Counted from the first letter of the stretch, positions 42,718 to 52,324 are shown. The stretch: DNA of 64,000 nt from Croceibacterium salegens (GCF_009827435.1 NZ_WTYM01000033.1:248001-312000); one strand, 5' to 3'. Translations and numbers: made by a program. The notes: a model not told the origin generated them from the letters alone.

Positions 42718-44088
42718 ATGAGATCGGCCGTTCTGCTTCTTTTGGCCGCTATGGCGGCACCGGCTGCCGCACAGGATACTCCTGACTCGATCCAATCGTT
42801 CATCGAGCTGCAGCAGGAACTAAACCACATTCCCGGCATTGCCGTGGCCGTCGTTCAGGACGGCAAGGTCGAGGAATACGTTTCGGGCACAGCAGACCTC
42901 GAATGGAATGCCCCCGTCACCCGCGATACCCGGTTCCAGCTCGCCTCGGTCACCAAGCTGTTCACCGGCGTCCTCGTCATGCGGCTGGTCGAGGCCGGCA
43001 AGCTCGATCTCGACAGCCCGATTTCGAGGTATCTCCCCGCGGCACCCGCGGCATGGCAGCCAATCACTGTGCGCATGCTGGCGAACCACACGTCCGGCAT
43101 TCCCGAAGCCCCGGAGGAATTCACCCCAACAACACTCGCCGAGGTGTTCGACTGGGCGAAGGATAAACCGCTCGACTGGGCTCCGGGCTCTCAGGCCCGC
43201 TACGGGCGTAACGACTTCTCGATCCTTGCCATGGCGATCGACGCGGCGACCGGACAGACCTTCGAGGACGCGCTGCGGACGAACCTGCTCGAACCGGCGG
43301 GGCTCACCTCGACCGGATATTCGCACCTCAACCAGCAAGGCTGGGTCCGGACCGCCGTGCCGCTGGAAAGGCGGGCGACGGTCTATCACTGGGACGAAGG
43401 CCAGCGGAGCTACGAGTTCCTCTATCCCGAGCCCACTTATCCGGCCGGCGGTCTCTTTTCGACCCTCGCCGACGTGGAACTGCTGCTTTCCGGCCTGCAA
43501 CAGGGCAAGCTGCTAAGGCCCGAACATCTCGCCGAACTGACCACGCCCGCGACCCTGAGCGACGGATCACGCGGACCGTTCGGTATCGGCTGGGTCGCGC
43601 ACACCCATCACGGCGTCCCGGTTGCGGGGCACACTGGCGGTCCGGCCCTTGCCGACGTGACCTATTACCCCGACCGGCACCTCGCGGTGGTCGTGCTCCA
43701 GAACCAGCACAGGCTCTACCCGTGGCTGTCGGGCGCGATCGTCGACAAGGTGATCGGGGTGCCGGAGATCGAGGCCATCGCCGACGCCGATCCAGCGGCC
43801 ACCAAAGCCGCGCTGGATGCCATGCAGGCCACGTTCTCCGGCTCGCCGCGTCCCGATAGCTGGAGCGAGACTGCGAAGAGCGACTTCCTGCCGTGGTTCG
43901 AGACCGACGGGCGCTCCCTGCTGCGCGCCATGGGCGAGCCAAAGTCCTCGATCTTGGTCGCGGAGAAGAGCGGCCCCGACGGACGCGAGCGCACCTACTC
44001 GGTGACCTTCGCCAACGCCACCGCGCGCTGGACGGCCGTCACCAACGCGTCGGGCAAGCTCGAGGCCATAGTCCCGACCGACGAGTGA
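42718..44088 (+). CDS. serine hydrolase, beta-lactamase/class C-like, periplasmic
   Basis: The enzyme has 456 residues. A signal peptide (SAVLLLLAAMAAPAAAQ) is followed by the S-x-x-K motif with Ser77 and Lys80 (LASVTKLF), then a tyrosine motif YGRND and HTGG as the third motif. The usual third residue of Y-x-N is Arg here. This family holds esterases, D-aminopeptidases and penicillin-binding-like enzymes, so beta-lactamase activity should not be assumed. The ATG at 42718 has a GGGGGGTGG run upstream. Confidence 0.88.
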   Translation: MRSAVLLLLAAMAAPAAAQDTPDSIQSFIELQQELNHIPGIAVAVVQDGKVEEYVSGTADLEWNAPVTRDTRFQLASVTKLFTGVLVMRLVEAGKLDLDSPISRYLPAAPAAWQPITVRMLANHTSGIPEAPEEFTPTTLAEVFDWAKDKPLDWAPGSQARYGRNDFSILAMAIDAATGQTFEDALRTNLLEPAGLTSTGYSHLNQQGWVRTAVPLERRATVYHWDEGQRSYEFLYPEPTYPAGGLFSTLADVELLLSGLQQGKLLRPEHLAELTTPATLSDGSRGPFGIGWVAHTHHGVPVAGHTGGPALADVTYYPDRHLAVVVLQNQHRLYPWLSGAIVDKVIGVPEIEAIADADPAATKAALDAMQATFSGSPRPDSWSETAKSDFLPWFETDGRSLLRAMGEPKSSILVAEKSGPDGRERTYSVTFANATARWTAVTNASGKLEAIVPTDE

Positions 44089-44242
44089 GGCCGTCAGGCG
44101 GGAGCAAGGACTTGTCTGTCGCGACCACAGCATCGCAACCAGCGAAATTCAAGTCGCCGCATCCCAGGTCTTCCTGCGAAACCCCGCTAGAGCCACGAAG
44201 CTCGACGACGCGATCACCATTGACGACAATCTGCATAGCGAA

Positions 44243-44692
44243 TTGCGGCCGACATCCAAAATCTACGACTCGCTACCGTCGTCGGCTGATCGGCTTTGCA
44301 AGGCAGCCGAAGAGACCGGCCCCGAGGCGCTGCTCGATTTCGACAGCGCCTGGCGCTTCGCTGCTTGGGTCAATGGACTCGTGCCGGCCAATCCGGTCGA
44401 AACCGGATCAATAGATGTTCCCGAAGGTGAGCATCTTGTCTTCGCGCCCGGCAGTCTCGTGAGCTTCCGCAAGCAAGGCCAAAACTTCGAGAAGCGATTG
44501 ATCGCACCGGAGATGTTCCATTTTCCGGCGGGCGACCTCCTCTTCTGTCTCTATGAATGTGACGAAGATGCAAGTGCCTGGGTCGCACACCACGCGGTAG
44601 AGCCTATCGGGTTTGACTGGTCCAGTGTTCTCTGGAACCCCACCACAAACGAGATGAGGCCTTGTGGCATTGTCAGACCAATTGCACCTTAA
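44243..44692 (+). CDS. hypothetical protein, possibly 5'-truncated
   Basis: The product has 149 residues from a TTG. I recognise no family. The body is protein-like (DFDSAWRFAAWVNGLVP, EGEHLVFAPGSLVSFRKQG, FHFPAGDLLFCLYECDED). The frame stays open back to about 44090 without any ATG, GTG or TTG, and the upstream residues also look coding (SEIQVAASQVFLRNPA). So the true 5' end may be lost. GC is lower than in the flanking genes, which fits imported or decaying DNA. Confidence 0.45.
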   Translation: MRPTSKIYDSLPSSADRLCKAAEETGPEALLDFDSAWRFAAWVNGLVPANPVETGSIDVPEGEHLVFAPGSLVSFRKQGQNFEKRLIAPEMFHFPAGDLLFCLYECDEDASAWVAHHAVEPIGFDWSSVLWNPTTNEMRPCGIVRPIAP

Positions 44693-45136
44693 CCTATTGG
44701 CCGTAGCTCAGGGCTGCTGTCAGTCTCGCCTTGTCTCTGGCTTCGCGCCAAGGATCAGAGGTGTTTGGCCAGAATTCGGGCTTCCGAAGCTGGTCAATCT
44801 CGTCCAAAATCGACCAAGTGCAGTTAGTCTGGCAATGCCCTCCCACGCAATCGTGGATTGATGCCCCCCGACGAAATTCAACCGACCTGCCGCAGATGGA
44901 CAGCCATCTGCTCCTGACTGATAGCAAAATAGCCCACTTCAAGCGTAGACGAAATACGGATTTGCGGGCGTCATCCGGCAGTCAAATCGTAACTTGTCTC
45001 CAGTTGGCTAAGCTTCCACGACGCCGCATGTCTCAGACCATGAGTTACGGAAGCAATTGCCGCATCCGCGGCTACTTTCCGCCTGACCGCTAACGGCCCA
45101 CCTTCGGTCATTACCGCACTTCTAGATCCGGAAGCA
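44693..45136. other. gene-poor, lower-GC stretch
   Basis: No open frame here has a convincing start, ribosome-binding site or family pattern. An 82-codon frame on the minus strand (44694-44942) and a 120-codon frame on the plus strand (44731-45093) overlap each other; neither is supported. Confidence 0.5.
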
Positions 45137-45343
45137 CTACGGTCGTGTGGCGAGTCGGCTGACTTGCACAGTTTCGCGCGCCACTACTGTCCCGTAAATC
45201 ATCACCCTGCAGCCGACCAGATCGCTCCGCAACTCCTTGGCTTCAATTAAGAAACGCCCCCCTTGCTCACGGCGGAATACGATTCGTTCGCCATCGCGAA
45301 CAAGGACACCGTATTCATTTATGATGGAGCCAATTTTTTGCAC
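45137..45343 (-). CDS. small DUF5818-like protein (tentative)
   Basis: The product has 68 residues from a GTG. The sequence YGVLVRDGERIVFRREQGGRFLIEAKELRSDLVGCRVMIYGTVV has the strand pattern of the small sphingomonad DUF5818-type proteins, with a Gly-Gly turn and a closing V-x-I-x-G-T strand. A GGAGG lies 13 bases upstream of the GTG on the coding strand, which is rather far. The function is unknown. It is the best gene candidate in an otherwise empty stretch. Confidence 0.5.
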   Translation of the reverse strand: MQKIGSIINEYGVLVRDGERIVFRREQGGRFLIEAKELRSDLVGCRVMIYGTVVARETVQVSRLATRP

Positions 45344-45800
45344 TGCAGCAAAGTTACCTCCTGGACCTAAGATAACAAAGGCGAATTTGAGGATGGCTCT
45401 CGGAAAATTGATATGGCCTCTTTCCGATAACCGCCTTTGGCCAACCTGATTTCTCGCGGGTTGGAGTCCCGACTCTCAAATATCAATCTTGGGTCGTTGG
45501 CCAAAGGTAGGCATTGTGTACGTCGGCCCCTTGATAGCGATCGATCCGCAAACGCCAAATCGCTGCCGATCAAGAAGTAAGCGCACCGGATTTCCGGCGA
45601 CCCAGTGCCTCCGATACGAAGAATCCAGTCAGAGGCAGTCGCGACCAGCAAAAGAAATGTGGTCCTGGTAGGGTGCGCAAGCAGCGACTCTCCACGGCCC
45701 ATTGAACTCAACCCGACAACAAATAAGACAAATGGTCCCAACCGGGTGCCCAACTTTGCCCAACGCGTCTTGGCTGCAATTTATAAGTAATTGAAACCAT
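45344..45800. other. gene-poor, lower-GC stretch flanking the 3' end of tRNA-Met
   Basis: A 128-codon minus-strand frame (45367-45753) has two hydrophobic patches but no ribosome-binding site or family pattern, and its C-terminal half is not protein-like. The stretch ends directly at the encoded CCA of the tRNA, a usual place for integration of mobile DNA. I saw no integrase or repeated attachment sequence. Confidence 0.5.
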
Positions 45801-45877
45801 TGGTAGCGGAGGAGGGACTCGAACCCCCGACACAGGGATTATGATTCCCCTGCTCTAACCTACTGAGCTACTCCGCC
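45801..45877 (-). tRNA. tRNA-Met (anticodon CAT)
   Basis: The 77-base gene includes CCA. On the minus strand the acceptor arm GGCGGAG pairs with CTCCGCT, ending in a G-U pair. The D-arm is GTAGCTCAGTAGGTTAGAGC. The anticodon arm holds the loop ATCATAA with CAT, and the T-arm is GGGGGTTCGAGTCCCTC. The body looks like an elongator tRNA-Met. The isoleucine type with a modified C34 cannot be fully ruled out. Confidence 0.92.
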
Positions 45878-45939
45878 CCAAGGGCAGGCCCGGGCAGCGC
45901 CGGGACAGGCGGCGCATTTAGGGTGGTGCCCCGCCCCGG

Positions 45940-46470
45940 TCAACCGCGAAACGACCACCTTTTGACGGTCTCCCACGGCCCGCCGCGATAGCGATGCAGG
46001 GCGAGCCCGGCGAACGCGAAATCGCGCGGCGTGACGCTGCGCTCCAGTTCGGCGAGCAGCGCCTGCGCATCCTTCGGTTCGACCCTGTTCTGCACGGTCA
46101 CGTGGAGACGCGGGCGGTGTTCGTCCTGCGGCGTGAGAAGCCCGTGGAACCGCTCCGCCAGCGAGTCACGCAGGTCCTGCATTTCCGGGCTGGTCAATTC
46201 CAGCGCGACGCCGCGTCCGAGCGACATGACGCCCTCCAGCCGCGCCGGGACCGGCGGACGCGCCGCGGCAGCGGCCAGCAGTTCGCGCGCCTCATCCTCG
46301 CACGACGGCGGCAGGGCGTGGAACAGTGTGACGTGAGCGTCGAGGAAATTGCGCTCGGGCGGGAAGTGCGCACGGCGCAGTGCCGTCGCCCATGCCTGGA
46401 GATCGGAAGGGAGTTCCGCTGTGACAATCAGCGGCGCTATCCCGTCACCCCGGACTTGTACCGGAGTCAC
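45940..46470 (-). CDS. 2'-5' RNA ligase/cyclic phosphodiesterase family protein (LigT/ThpR-like)
   Basis: The protein has 176 residues. The two H-x-T motifs of the 2H fold are AHVTLFHALP and LHVTVQNRV. Bacterial members act as RNA 2',3'-cyclic phosphodiesterases or 2'-5' ligases. The start is the GTG at 46468-46470, which overlaps the mltG stop (GTGA), so translation is coupled. A longer frame runs antisense-like through mltG and is not real. Confidence 0.87.
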   Translation of the reverse strand: MTPVQVRGDGIAPLIVTAELPSDLQAWATALRRAHFPPERNFLDAHVTLFHALPPSCEDEARELLAAAAARPPVPARLEGVMSLGRGVALELTSPEMQDLRDSLAERFHGLLTPQDEHRPRLHVTVQNRVEPKDAQALLAELERSVTPRDFAFAGLALHRYRGGPWETVKRWSFRG

Positions 46471-47435
46471 ATCTCGCCGCGCTGGCGGCGCAGCTCGAAC
46501 CACTTGGCCACGTTGGCGTTGTGCTCGGCGAGCGTCGCGGCGAAGGCGTGCCGGCCCGATCCGTTCGCCACCATATAGAGCGCGTCGGTCTTCGCCGGGT
46601 GCAGCACCGCCTCGATCGAGGCGCGACCCGGGTTGGTGATCGGACCCTTGGGCAGGCCGACCATGGTATAGGTGTTGTAGCCGTTGACAGCGCCGATCTC
46701 GCTCTGGCGGATGCGGCGGCCGAGCGGCTTGCCGGCGGTGATAGGGTAGATGATCGTCGGGTCGGCCTGCAGCAGCATCCCCTGCTTGAGGCGGTTGGAA
46801 TAGAGCCCGGCAACCATGTGCCGCTCGCTCGCCACGCCGGTTTCCTTCTCGACGATCGCGGCCAGCGTCACGGCCTCCTCGGGCGTCTTCACGGCGATGT
46901 CGCCGGCGCGCTGCGGCCACAGTTCGGCGATCGTCTTCTTCATCGCCGTCTGCATCCGGGCGAGCACCGCGGCGCGCGACTCGCCGCGTTCGAAATCGTA
47001 GCTCTCGGGAAGGACCGACCCTTCCGCCGGGACCGGGATCTCGCCGGTCAGCAGCGGTTCGGCGTTGAGCCGCTCCCACACCATGATCGAAGGGAGACCC
47101 TCGGGAATGGTGACGAAGCGGCGGATCACATCGCCATGCTGGAAGGTATCGAGGATCGTCGCCGGGCTTGACCCTGCGGGCAGGAGGAATTCGCCAGCCT
47201 TTATCGGATCGCCGCTGCCGAGGATCTTGGCATGGAGGACGAAGCCGTCGGCCGAACCGATGATCCCGTCTTCCTCAAGCTGCTTGGCGACGCCAGTCAG
47301 CGTGGAGCCGCTTTGCACCACGAAGGTCCGGTCCTTGTCGAGATTGGCCGAACCCCACCAGCTGGCGCCGAACAAGCCGAGCGCAATCGCCCCGACGATG
47401 AGCACCGCCGCGAAGAATGAACAGCCTTTGCGCAC
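46467..47435 (-). CDS. mltG: endolytic peptidoglycan transglycosylase MltG
   Basis: The enzyme has 322 residues. It cuts nascent glycan strands and is thought to end their elongation. One N-terminal membrane anchor (FFAAVLIVGAIALGLFGASWW) is followed by a LysM-like segment and the YceG domain. The catalytic Glu is in LAAIVEKETG, followed by QADPTIIYP and GLPKGPITNPGRASIEA. It follows fabF by ten bases; the fabF-mltG order is common in alphaproteobacteria. Confidence 0.95.
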   Translation of the reverse strand: MRKGCSFFAAVLIVGAIALGLFGASWWGSANLDKDRTFVVQSGSTLTGVAKQLEEDGIIGSADGFVLHAKILGSGDPIKAGEFLLPAGSSPATILDTFQHGDVIRRFVTIPEGLPSIMVWERLNAEPLLTGEIPVPAEGSVLPESYDFERGESRAAVLARMQTAMKKTIAELWPQRAGDIAVKTPEEAVTLAAIVEKETGVASERHMVAGLYSNRLKQGMLLQADPTIIYPITAGKPLGRRIRQSEIGAVNGYNTYTMVGLPKGPITNPGRASIEAVLHPAKTDALYMVANGSGRHAFAATLAEHNANVAKWFELRRQRGEM

Positions 47436-47445
47436 GGTGAGAGCC

Positions 47446-48708
47446 TTAGTCGACCTTCTTCATCACCAGCGAGGCGTTGGTGCCGCCGAAGCCGAACGAA
47501 TTGTTCAGCACCGCGCGAACCTCGCGCTTCTTCGCGACATGCGGCACGAGGTCGACCCCGGCGCAGCCCTCGCTCGGATTGTCGAGGTTGAGCGTCGGGG
47601 GCACGATCTGGTCGCGCAGCGCGAGGATGCAGAAGATCGATTCGACCGCCCCGGCACCGCCAAGCAGGTGGCCGATGGCCGACTTGGTGCTGCTCATCGA
47701 CACGGTCGAGATGGCATCGCCGAACAGGCGGCGCACCGCGCCCAGTTCGAGTTCGTCACCAAGCGGCGTCGAGGTGCCATGAGCGTTGATGTAGTCGATG
47801 TCCTTCGGATCGACCCCGGCCTTGCGGAGCGCCATTTCCATCGAGCGGAACGCGCCCGAGCCTTCGGGATGCGGCGCGGTGACATGGTAGGCATCGCCCG
47901 AGAGGCCGTATCCGGCGACTTCGGCATAGATCTTTGCGCCGCGCGCCTTGGCGTGCTCGTATTCCTCGAGAACGACCACACCCGCGCCCTCGCCCATCAC
48001 GAACCCGTCGCGATCGACGTCGTAGGGACGGCTGGCCTTCTCAGGCTGATCGTTGAACGCCGTGCTGAGCGCGCGCGCCTGGGCGAAGCCGGCAATACCG
48101 ATCGGGCAGATCGTTGCTTCCGCGCCGCCGGCGAGCATTATGTCTGCATCGCCGTCGCGAATCATCCGCGCGGCATCGCCGATCGAGTGCGCCCCAGTCG
48201 AACACGCCGTAACGACCGCGTGGTTGGGCCCCATCAGGCCGTACTTGATCGAGACCTGGCCCGAGATGAGGTTGATCAGCCGCCCATGGACGAAGTGCGG
48301 GCTGACGCGGCCGGGGCCCTTTTCGGCCAGGACCAGCGATTCCTTTTCGATTCCCGGAAGGCCGCCGATGCCCGAACCTATCGAGCACCCGGCGCGCAGC
48401 TTGGTCGCGTCGTCCATGTCCAAGAGTCCGGCATCCTCGATCGCCTGCCCGGCAGCGTCGATGCCGAAGACGATGAACGGATCGACCTGGCGCTGGACCT
48501 TGTGATCGACGCGCTTGTCGGGATCGAAGCCGTATTCGTGGTCGGCCGGCTTCACCTCGCAGGCGATGCGGCACTTCTGGTCGCTCGCGTCGAAGTGGGT
48601 GATCGGCCCGGCACCGCTCTTGCCGGCGAGGATGTTGGCCCAGGTCGTCTCGACGTCGCCCCCGAGCGGGGTGACGAGCCCAAGACCGGTTATGACGACA
48701 CGGCGCAT
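47446..48708 (-). CDS. fabF: beta-ketoacyl-[acyl-carrier-protein] synthase II (FabF)
   Basis: The enzyme has 420 residues. It extends acyl-ACP by two carbons with malonyl-ACP. The catalytic Cys169 is in VVTACSTGAHSIG. The two histidine motifs are NAHGTSTPLGD and KSAIGHLLGG, and the end NSFGFGGTNASLVMKK is typical. The start at 48706-48708 (MRRVVITGLG) has GGAG upstream; a longer reading adds 13 unlikely residues. It is downstream of acpP, its substrate carrier. Confidence 0.97.
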   Translation of the reverse strand: MRRVVITGLGLVTPLGGDVETTWANILAGKSGAGPITHFDASDQKCRIACEVKPADHEYGFDPDKRVDHKVQRQVDPFIVFGIDAAGQAIEDAGLLDMDDATKLRAGCSIGSGIGGLPGIEKESLVLAEKGPGRVSPHFVHGRLINLISGQVSIKYGLMGPNHAVVTACSTGAHSIGDAARMIRDGDADIMLAGGAEATICPIGIAGFAQARALSTAFNDQPEKASRPYDVDRDGFVMGEGAGVVVLEEYEHAKARGAKIYAEVAGYGLSGDAYHVTAPHPEGSGAFRSMEMALRKAGVDPKDIDYINAHGTSTPLGDELELGAVRRLFGDAISTVSMSSTKSAIGHLLGGAGAVESIFCILALRDQIVPPTLNLDNPSEGCAGVDLVPHVAKKREVRAVLNNSFGFGGTNASLVMKKVD

Positions 48709-48764
48709 GCTTGTCTCCAGAATCGCGAGGGGCGAGTCGGCCCTCAATACAACAGGCCCAACCC

Positions 48765-48836
48765 CCGTTCGGGCTGAGCCTGTCGAAGCCCTGACGGGCT
48801 ACGCCAGACGCCCTTCGACTATCTCCGGGCGAACGG
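48765..48836. repeat. imperfect palindromic repeat between acpP and fabF
   Basis: CCGTTCG at 48765-48771 and CGAACGG at 48830-48836 form the outer arms. GAG and TCGAAG blocks inside recur in inverted order (TCGAAG near 48783, CTTCGA near 48813). This word set is a frequent sphingomonad intergenic repeat. It may affect the stability of the acpP-fabF transcript. Confidence 0.55.
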
Positions 48837-48850
48837 CCTAAGGGACGATT

Positions 48851-49087
48851 TTATCCCTTGTGCTCTTCGATGTACTTGTTGGCGTCGCCTACGGTGTTGA
48901 TCTTTTCGGCGGCGTCATCGGGGATTTCGACCCCGAATTCTTCCTCGAACGCCATCACCAGCTCGACGATGTCGAGGCTGTCTGCGCCCAGATCGTCGAT
49001 GAAGCTCGCGTCGGGGGTGACCTTGTCTTCCTCGACGCCGAGGTGCTCGACAACGATCTTCTTAACGCGGTCGGCGGTATCGCTCAT
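48851..49087 (-). CDS. acpP: acyl carrier protein
   Basis: The protein has 78 residues, is acidic and is mostly helical. The phosphopantetheine attachment site is Ser37 in [12 protein letters not shown]. It carries growing acyl chains for FabF and later for PlsC-type steps. It is separated from fabF by 142 bases holding a palindromic repeat, which may help set different levels of the two proteins. Confidence 0.97.
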   Translation of the reverse strand: MSDTADRVKKIVVEHLGVEEDKVTPDASFIDDLGADSLDIVELVMAFEEEFGVEIPDDAAEKINTVGDANKYIEEHKG

Positions 49088-49165
49088 TTGCTGCCCTCTC
49101 GAAACTCAGGGTTGTTGAATTGAATTCGCCCTAGTCAACGGGCGAGACGCTGGCAAGTGCCGGGG

Positions 49166-50983
49166 TCAATCCCCGGCGCCGCCGGTTGCTACCTTTTCCG
49201 CATCCGCGGGCTTGGGTTGCTCGATCAACCGGATGTGCACGTCGCGCAGCTGGCGCAGGCTCACCGTGCTTGGCGCGCCCATCATCAGGTCCTGGGCCTT
49301 CTGGTTGAGCGGGAAGGCGATGACCTCGCGGATGTTCGGTTCGTCAGCCAGCAGCATGACGATACGGTCGATGCCCGGGGCCGAGCCGCCGTGCGGTGGG
49401 GCGCCGAGCTTGAACGCCTCGATCATGCCCGAGAAATTCGCATCGACGTCCTCGCGGCTGTAACCGGCGATCTCGAAGGCCTTGTACATGATGTCCGGGC
49501 GGTGGTTCCGGATCGCGCCCGACGACAGCTCGTAGCCGTTGCAGACGATGTCGTACTGCCAGGCCTTGATCTCAAGTGGGCTCTGCGACTCAAGCGCTTC
49601 CATCTCTCCTTGCGGCATCGAGAACGGGTTGTGGCTGAAATCGACCTTCTTCTGTTCCTCATCGTACTCGAACATCGGGAAATCGACGATCCAACAGAAC
49701 TTGAAGCAGCCCTCTTCGATCAGGCCCAGTTCCTCGGCGCAGCGCGTCCGCGCGGCACCGGCGAGGCGCACGGCGTCCTTTTCCTTGCCCGCGGCAAAGA
49801 ACAGACCGTCGTTCTCGCCGAGCCCGAGCTTGTCGTAGATCTTCTGCATGTTCTCGGGGCCGTGGTTCTTGGCGATCGGGCCGCCGAACTCGCCGCCTTT
49901 GCAGGTAACGTAGCCGAGACCGGCGAAGCCTTCCTTGCGCGCCCAGTCGTTCATGTCGTCGAAGAACTTGCGGCTCTTTTCGTGCGTCTCCGGGGCGGGA
50001 ATCACGCGGACGACACCGCCCGAGCCGACGATCTTTTCGAACAGGCCGAAACCCGACGTCTCGAAGTGACTCGTCACGTCGGTAATGACCAGCGGGTTGC
50101 GCAGGTCGGGCTTGTCGGTGCCGTATTTGAGCATCGTTTCGGCATAGGGAATGCGCGGAAACTCGCCCGCCGGGGTCACCGTCTTGCCGCCCGAGAATTC
50201 CTCGAACACGCCGGCCAGCACCGGCTCGATGGCGTTGAACACGTCTTCCTGCGTGACGAAGCTCATCTCGAAGTCGAGCTGGTAGAACTCCGGCGAGCGG
50301 TCGGCGCGCAAGTCCTCGTCGCGGAAACAGGGGGCAATCTGGAAATAGCGATCGAATCCGGCAACCATCAGCAGCTGCTTGAACATCTGTGGCGCCTGCG
50401 GGAGGGCGTAGAAGCGGCCCGGATGCAGGCGGCTCGGCACCAGGTAGTCGCGCGCGCCCTCGGGGCTCGAAGCGCCGAGGATCGGGGTCTGGAACTCGGT
50501 GAAGCCCTGCTCGATCATCCGGCGGCGCAACGACGCGATGACGTTCGAGCGCAGCATGATGTTGGCGTGCATCGTCTCGCGGCGCAGGTCGACGAAGCGA
50601 TACTTGAGGCGGATTTCCTCGGGGTACTCCTGCTCGCCCGCCACCGGCAGCGGCAGTTCGTCGGCGCGGCTCTGCACCGTCACGGCGCGCGCAAAGACCT
50701 CGATCTCGCCGGTCGGCAGGTTAGGATTGACCGTCTCGGCGCTTCGCGCCTTGACCAGCCCGTCGATGGTGACGACCGACTCAAGCCTCAGCTTGTCGAG
50801 CTCGCCGATCACCGGCGAATCCTCGTCGGCAACGATCTGGGTGATGCCGTAGTGGTCGCGCAGGTCGATGAACAGCACGCCGCCGTGGTCTCGCTTGCGG
50901 TGCACCCAGCCCGACAGGCGGACGGTTTCGCCGACGTCAGAGGCGCGCAGGGCGGCGCAATTGTGGGTACGATAGGCGTGCAT
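49166..50983 (-). CDS. aspS: aspartyl-tRNA synthetase
   Basis: The enzyme has 605 residues from [12 protein letters not shown]. An OB-fold anticodon domain ([26 protein letters not shown]) is followed by the class II catalytic core with [23 protein letters not shown], a GAD insertion and the final [14 protein letters not shown]. An ATG five codons upstream (50998) is possible, but the family normally begins at MHAYR. Whether it charges tRNA-Asn as well as tRNA-Asp cannot be decided here. Confidence 0.96.
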   Translation of the reverse strand: MHAYRTHNCAALRASDVGETVRLSGWVHRKRDHGGVLFIDLRDHYGITQIVADEDSPVIGELDKLRLESVVTIDGLVKARSAETVNPNLPTGEIEVFARAVTVQSRADELPLPVAGEQEYPEEIRLKYRFVDLRRETMHANIMLRSNVIASLRRRMIEQGFTEFQTPILGASSPEGARDYLVPSRLHPGRFYALPQAPQMFKQLLMVAGFDRYFQIAPCFRDEDLRADRSPEFYQLDFEMSFVTQEDVFNAIEPVLAGVFEEFSGGKTVTPAGEFPRIPYAETMLKYGTDKPDLRNPLVITDVTSHFETSGFGLFEKIVGSGGVVRVIPAPETHEKSRKFFDDMNDWARKEGFAGLGYVTCKGGEFGGPIAKNHGPENMQKIYDKLGLGENDGLFFAAGKEKDAVRLAGAARTRCAEELGLIEEGCFKFCWIVDFPMFEYDEEQKKVDFSHNPFSMPQGEMEALESQSPLEIKAWQYDIVCNGYELSSGAIRNHRPDIMYKAFEIAGYSREDVDANFSGMIEAFKLGAPPHGGSAPGIDRIVMLLADEPNIREVIAFPLNQKAQDLMMGAPSTVSLRQLRDVHIRLIEQPKPADAEKVATGGAGD

Positions 50984-51100
50984 CACTGACTCTTTCATTC
51001 GAGCGGTCTATGGCGCTAGGAAGCCGGCGCTGAAAGGGGAGGCTCGCCCGCTTGTCAAGCCACGTCGGCCGCGTTCGTCGCGCCCTATAGAAAACCGAAG

Positions 51101-52324
51101 ATGAAAATACACCCGCTGATTACGAAAACTGCAGACCTCGCCGCGTTGTGCGACCGACTGGCGAAGCACGACTTCGTCTGCGTCGACACCGAGTTCATGC
51201 GCGAGAACACCTACTACCCGCTGCTGTGCCTTGTGCAGGTCGGCAACGAGGAAGAGGCCGCGGCCATCGATCCGCTGGCCGACGGACTCGATCTTGCCCC
51301 GCTGCTCGAACTGCTGACGGACAACGAGGACGTTCTGAAGATCTTCCACGCCGGGGGGCAGGACGTCGAAATCATTTACAACCTCACCGCGCGCACGCCG
51401 CATCCGATCTTCGACACGCAGATCGCGATGATGGCGATCAGCCAGAGCGAGCAGATCGGTTATGCCAACCTCGTCGAGGCGTGGCTCAACAAGACGATCG
51501 ACAAGGGCGCGCGCTTCACCGACTGGAGCCGCCGCCCGCTGACCGACCGGCAGATCGAATACGCCATCGGCGACGTGACCTACCTCGCGCAGATCTTCCC
51601 CAAGATCCTGAAAAAGCTGATCAAGACCGGTCGAGGGGCGTGGCTCGATGCCGAGATGGAAAAGCTCGCCGATCCGGCCAACTACGCCAACGATCTCGAC
51701 ACGGCATGGCATCGCATCCGCGCTCCGGCCCGCAACGCCCAGGTCCTCGGCCGCCTCAAGGCGATCGCCGCGTGGCGCGAAACCGAGGCGCAGAACAAGG
51801 ACATTCCGCGCGGCCGCATCATGCGCGACGAGACCCTCGCCGACCTCGCCAGCCACCCGCCCAAGTCGCAGGCCGACCTCGCCAAGGTCCGCGGCCTGTC
51901 GCAGGCGTGGAAGGACAACGACATCGGCAAGCGGCTGATGAAGGTGATTTCCAGGGCCGAGCCGCTGTCGAACGAGGAAATGCCCGAAAAGCCCAAGCGC
52001 GGCGCGCCGCTGGGCAAGGAAGGCGCGTTGGTGGCCGACCTGCTCAAACTGCTGCTCAAGATCCGCAGCCGCGAGATCGACGTCGCCAGTCGCCTGCTTA
52101 CCCGCTCCGACGAGCTCGAAGCGCTCGCCGCCGGGGTGCGCAAGCTGCCGGTGCTCGATGGCTGGCGCTACGAGGTGTTCGGAAAGGACGCACTCGAACT
52201 GGTCGAAGGCAAGCTCGCTTTTGCGGTGGAGAAAGGCCGGCTCAAGATGACCCACATCGACGACGTGAAGAGCGGCGATGCGACGGTGCACGGGGAAATT
52301 GCCGTGGAGCCGGCAGCGGAGTGA
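51101..52324 (+). CDS. rnd: ribonuclease D
   Basis: The enzyme has 407 residues. It is a 3'-5' exonuclease for tRNA and other stable RNA 3' ends. The DEDDy residues are visible: VDTEFMRE, FHAGGQDVEII and YAIGDVTYLAQIF. Two HRDC-like helical domains follow (PRGRIMRDETLADLASHPP). Its stop overlaps the oxyR GTG (GTGA). It is divergent from aspS across about 117 bases. Confidence 0.95.
   Translation: MKIHPLITKTADLAALCDRLAKHDFVCVDTEFMRENTYYPLLCLVQVGNEEEAAAIDPLADGLDLAPLLELLTDNEDVLKIFHAGGQDVEIIYNLTARTPHPIFDTQIAMMAISQSEQIGYANLVEAWLNKTIDKGARFTDWSRRPLTDRQIEYAIGDVTYLAQIFPKILKKLIKTGRGAWLDAEMEKLADPANYANDLDTAWHRIRAPARNAQVLGRLKAIAAWRETEAQNKDIPRGRIMRDETLADLASHPPKSQADLAKVRGLSQAWKDNDIGKRLMKVISRAEPLSNEEMPEKPKRGAPLGKEGALVADLLKLLLKIRSREIDVASRLLTRSDELEALAAGVRKLPVLDGWRYEVFGKDALELVEGKLAFAVEKGRLKMTHIDDVKSGDATVHGEIAVEPAAE

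Noticed and set aside
44694-45093. 82- and 120-codon overlapping frames as genes
   Set aside because: They lie on opposite strands over the same DNA, lack ribosome-binding sites and have no family pattern.
45451-45480. tRNA T-arm-like sequence on the plus strand (GGGTTGGAGTCCC) as an attachment-site copy
   Set aside because: It does not match the tRNA-Met T-arm at 45801 beyond general resemblance, and no acceptor arm accompanies it.
45367-45753. 128-codon minus-strand frame as a membrane protein gene
   Set aside because: Hydrophobic patches are short, codon use is irregular and there is no ribosome-binding site; the second half is not protein-like.
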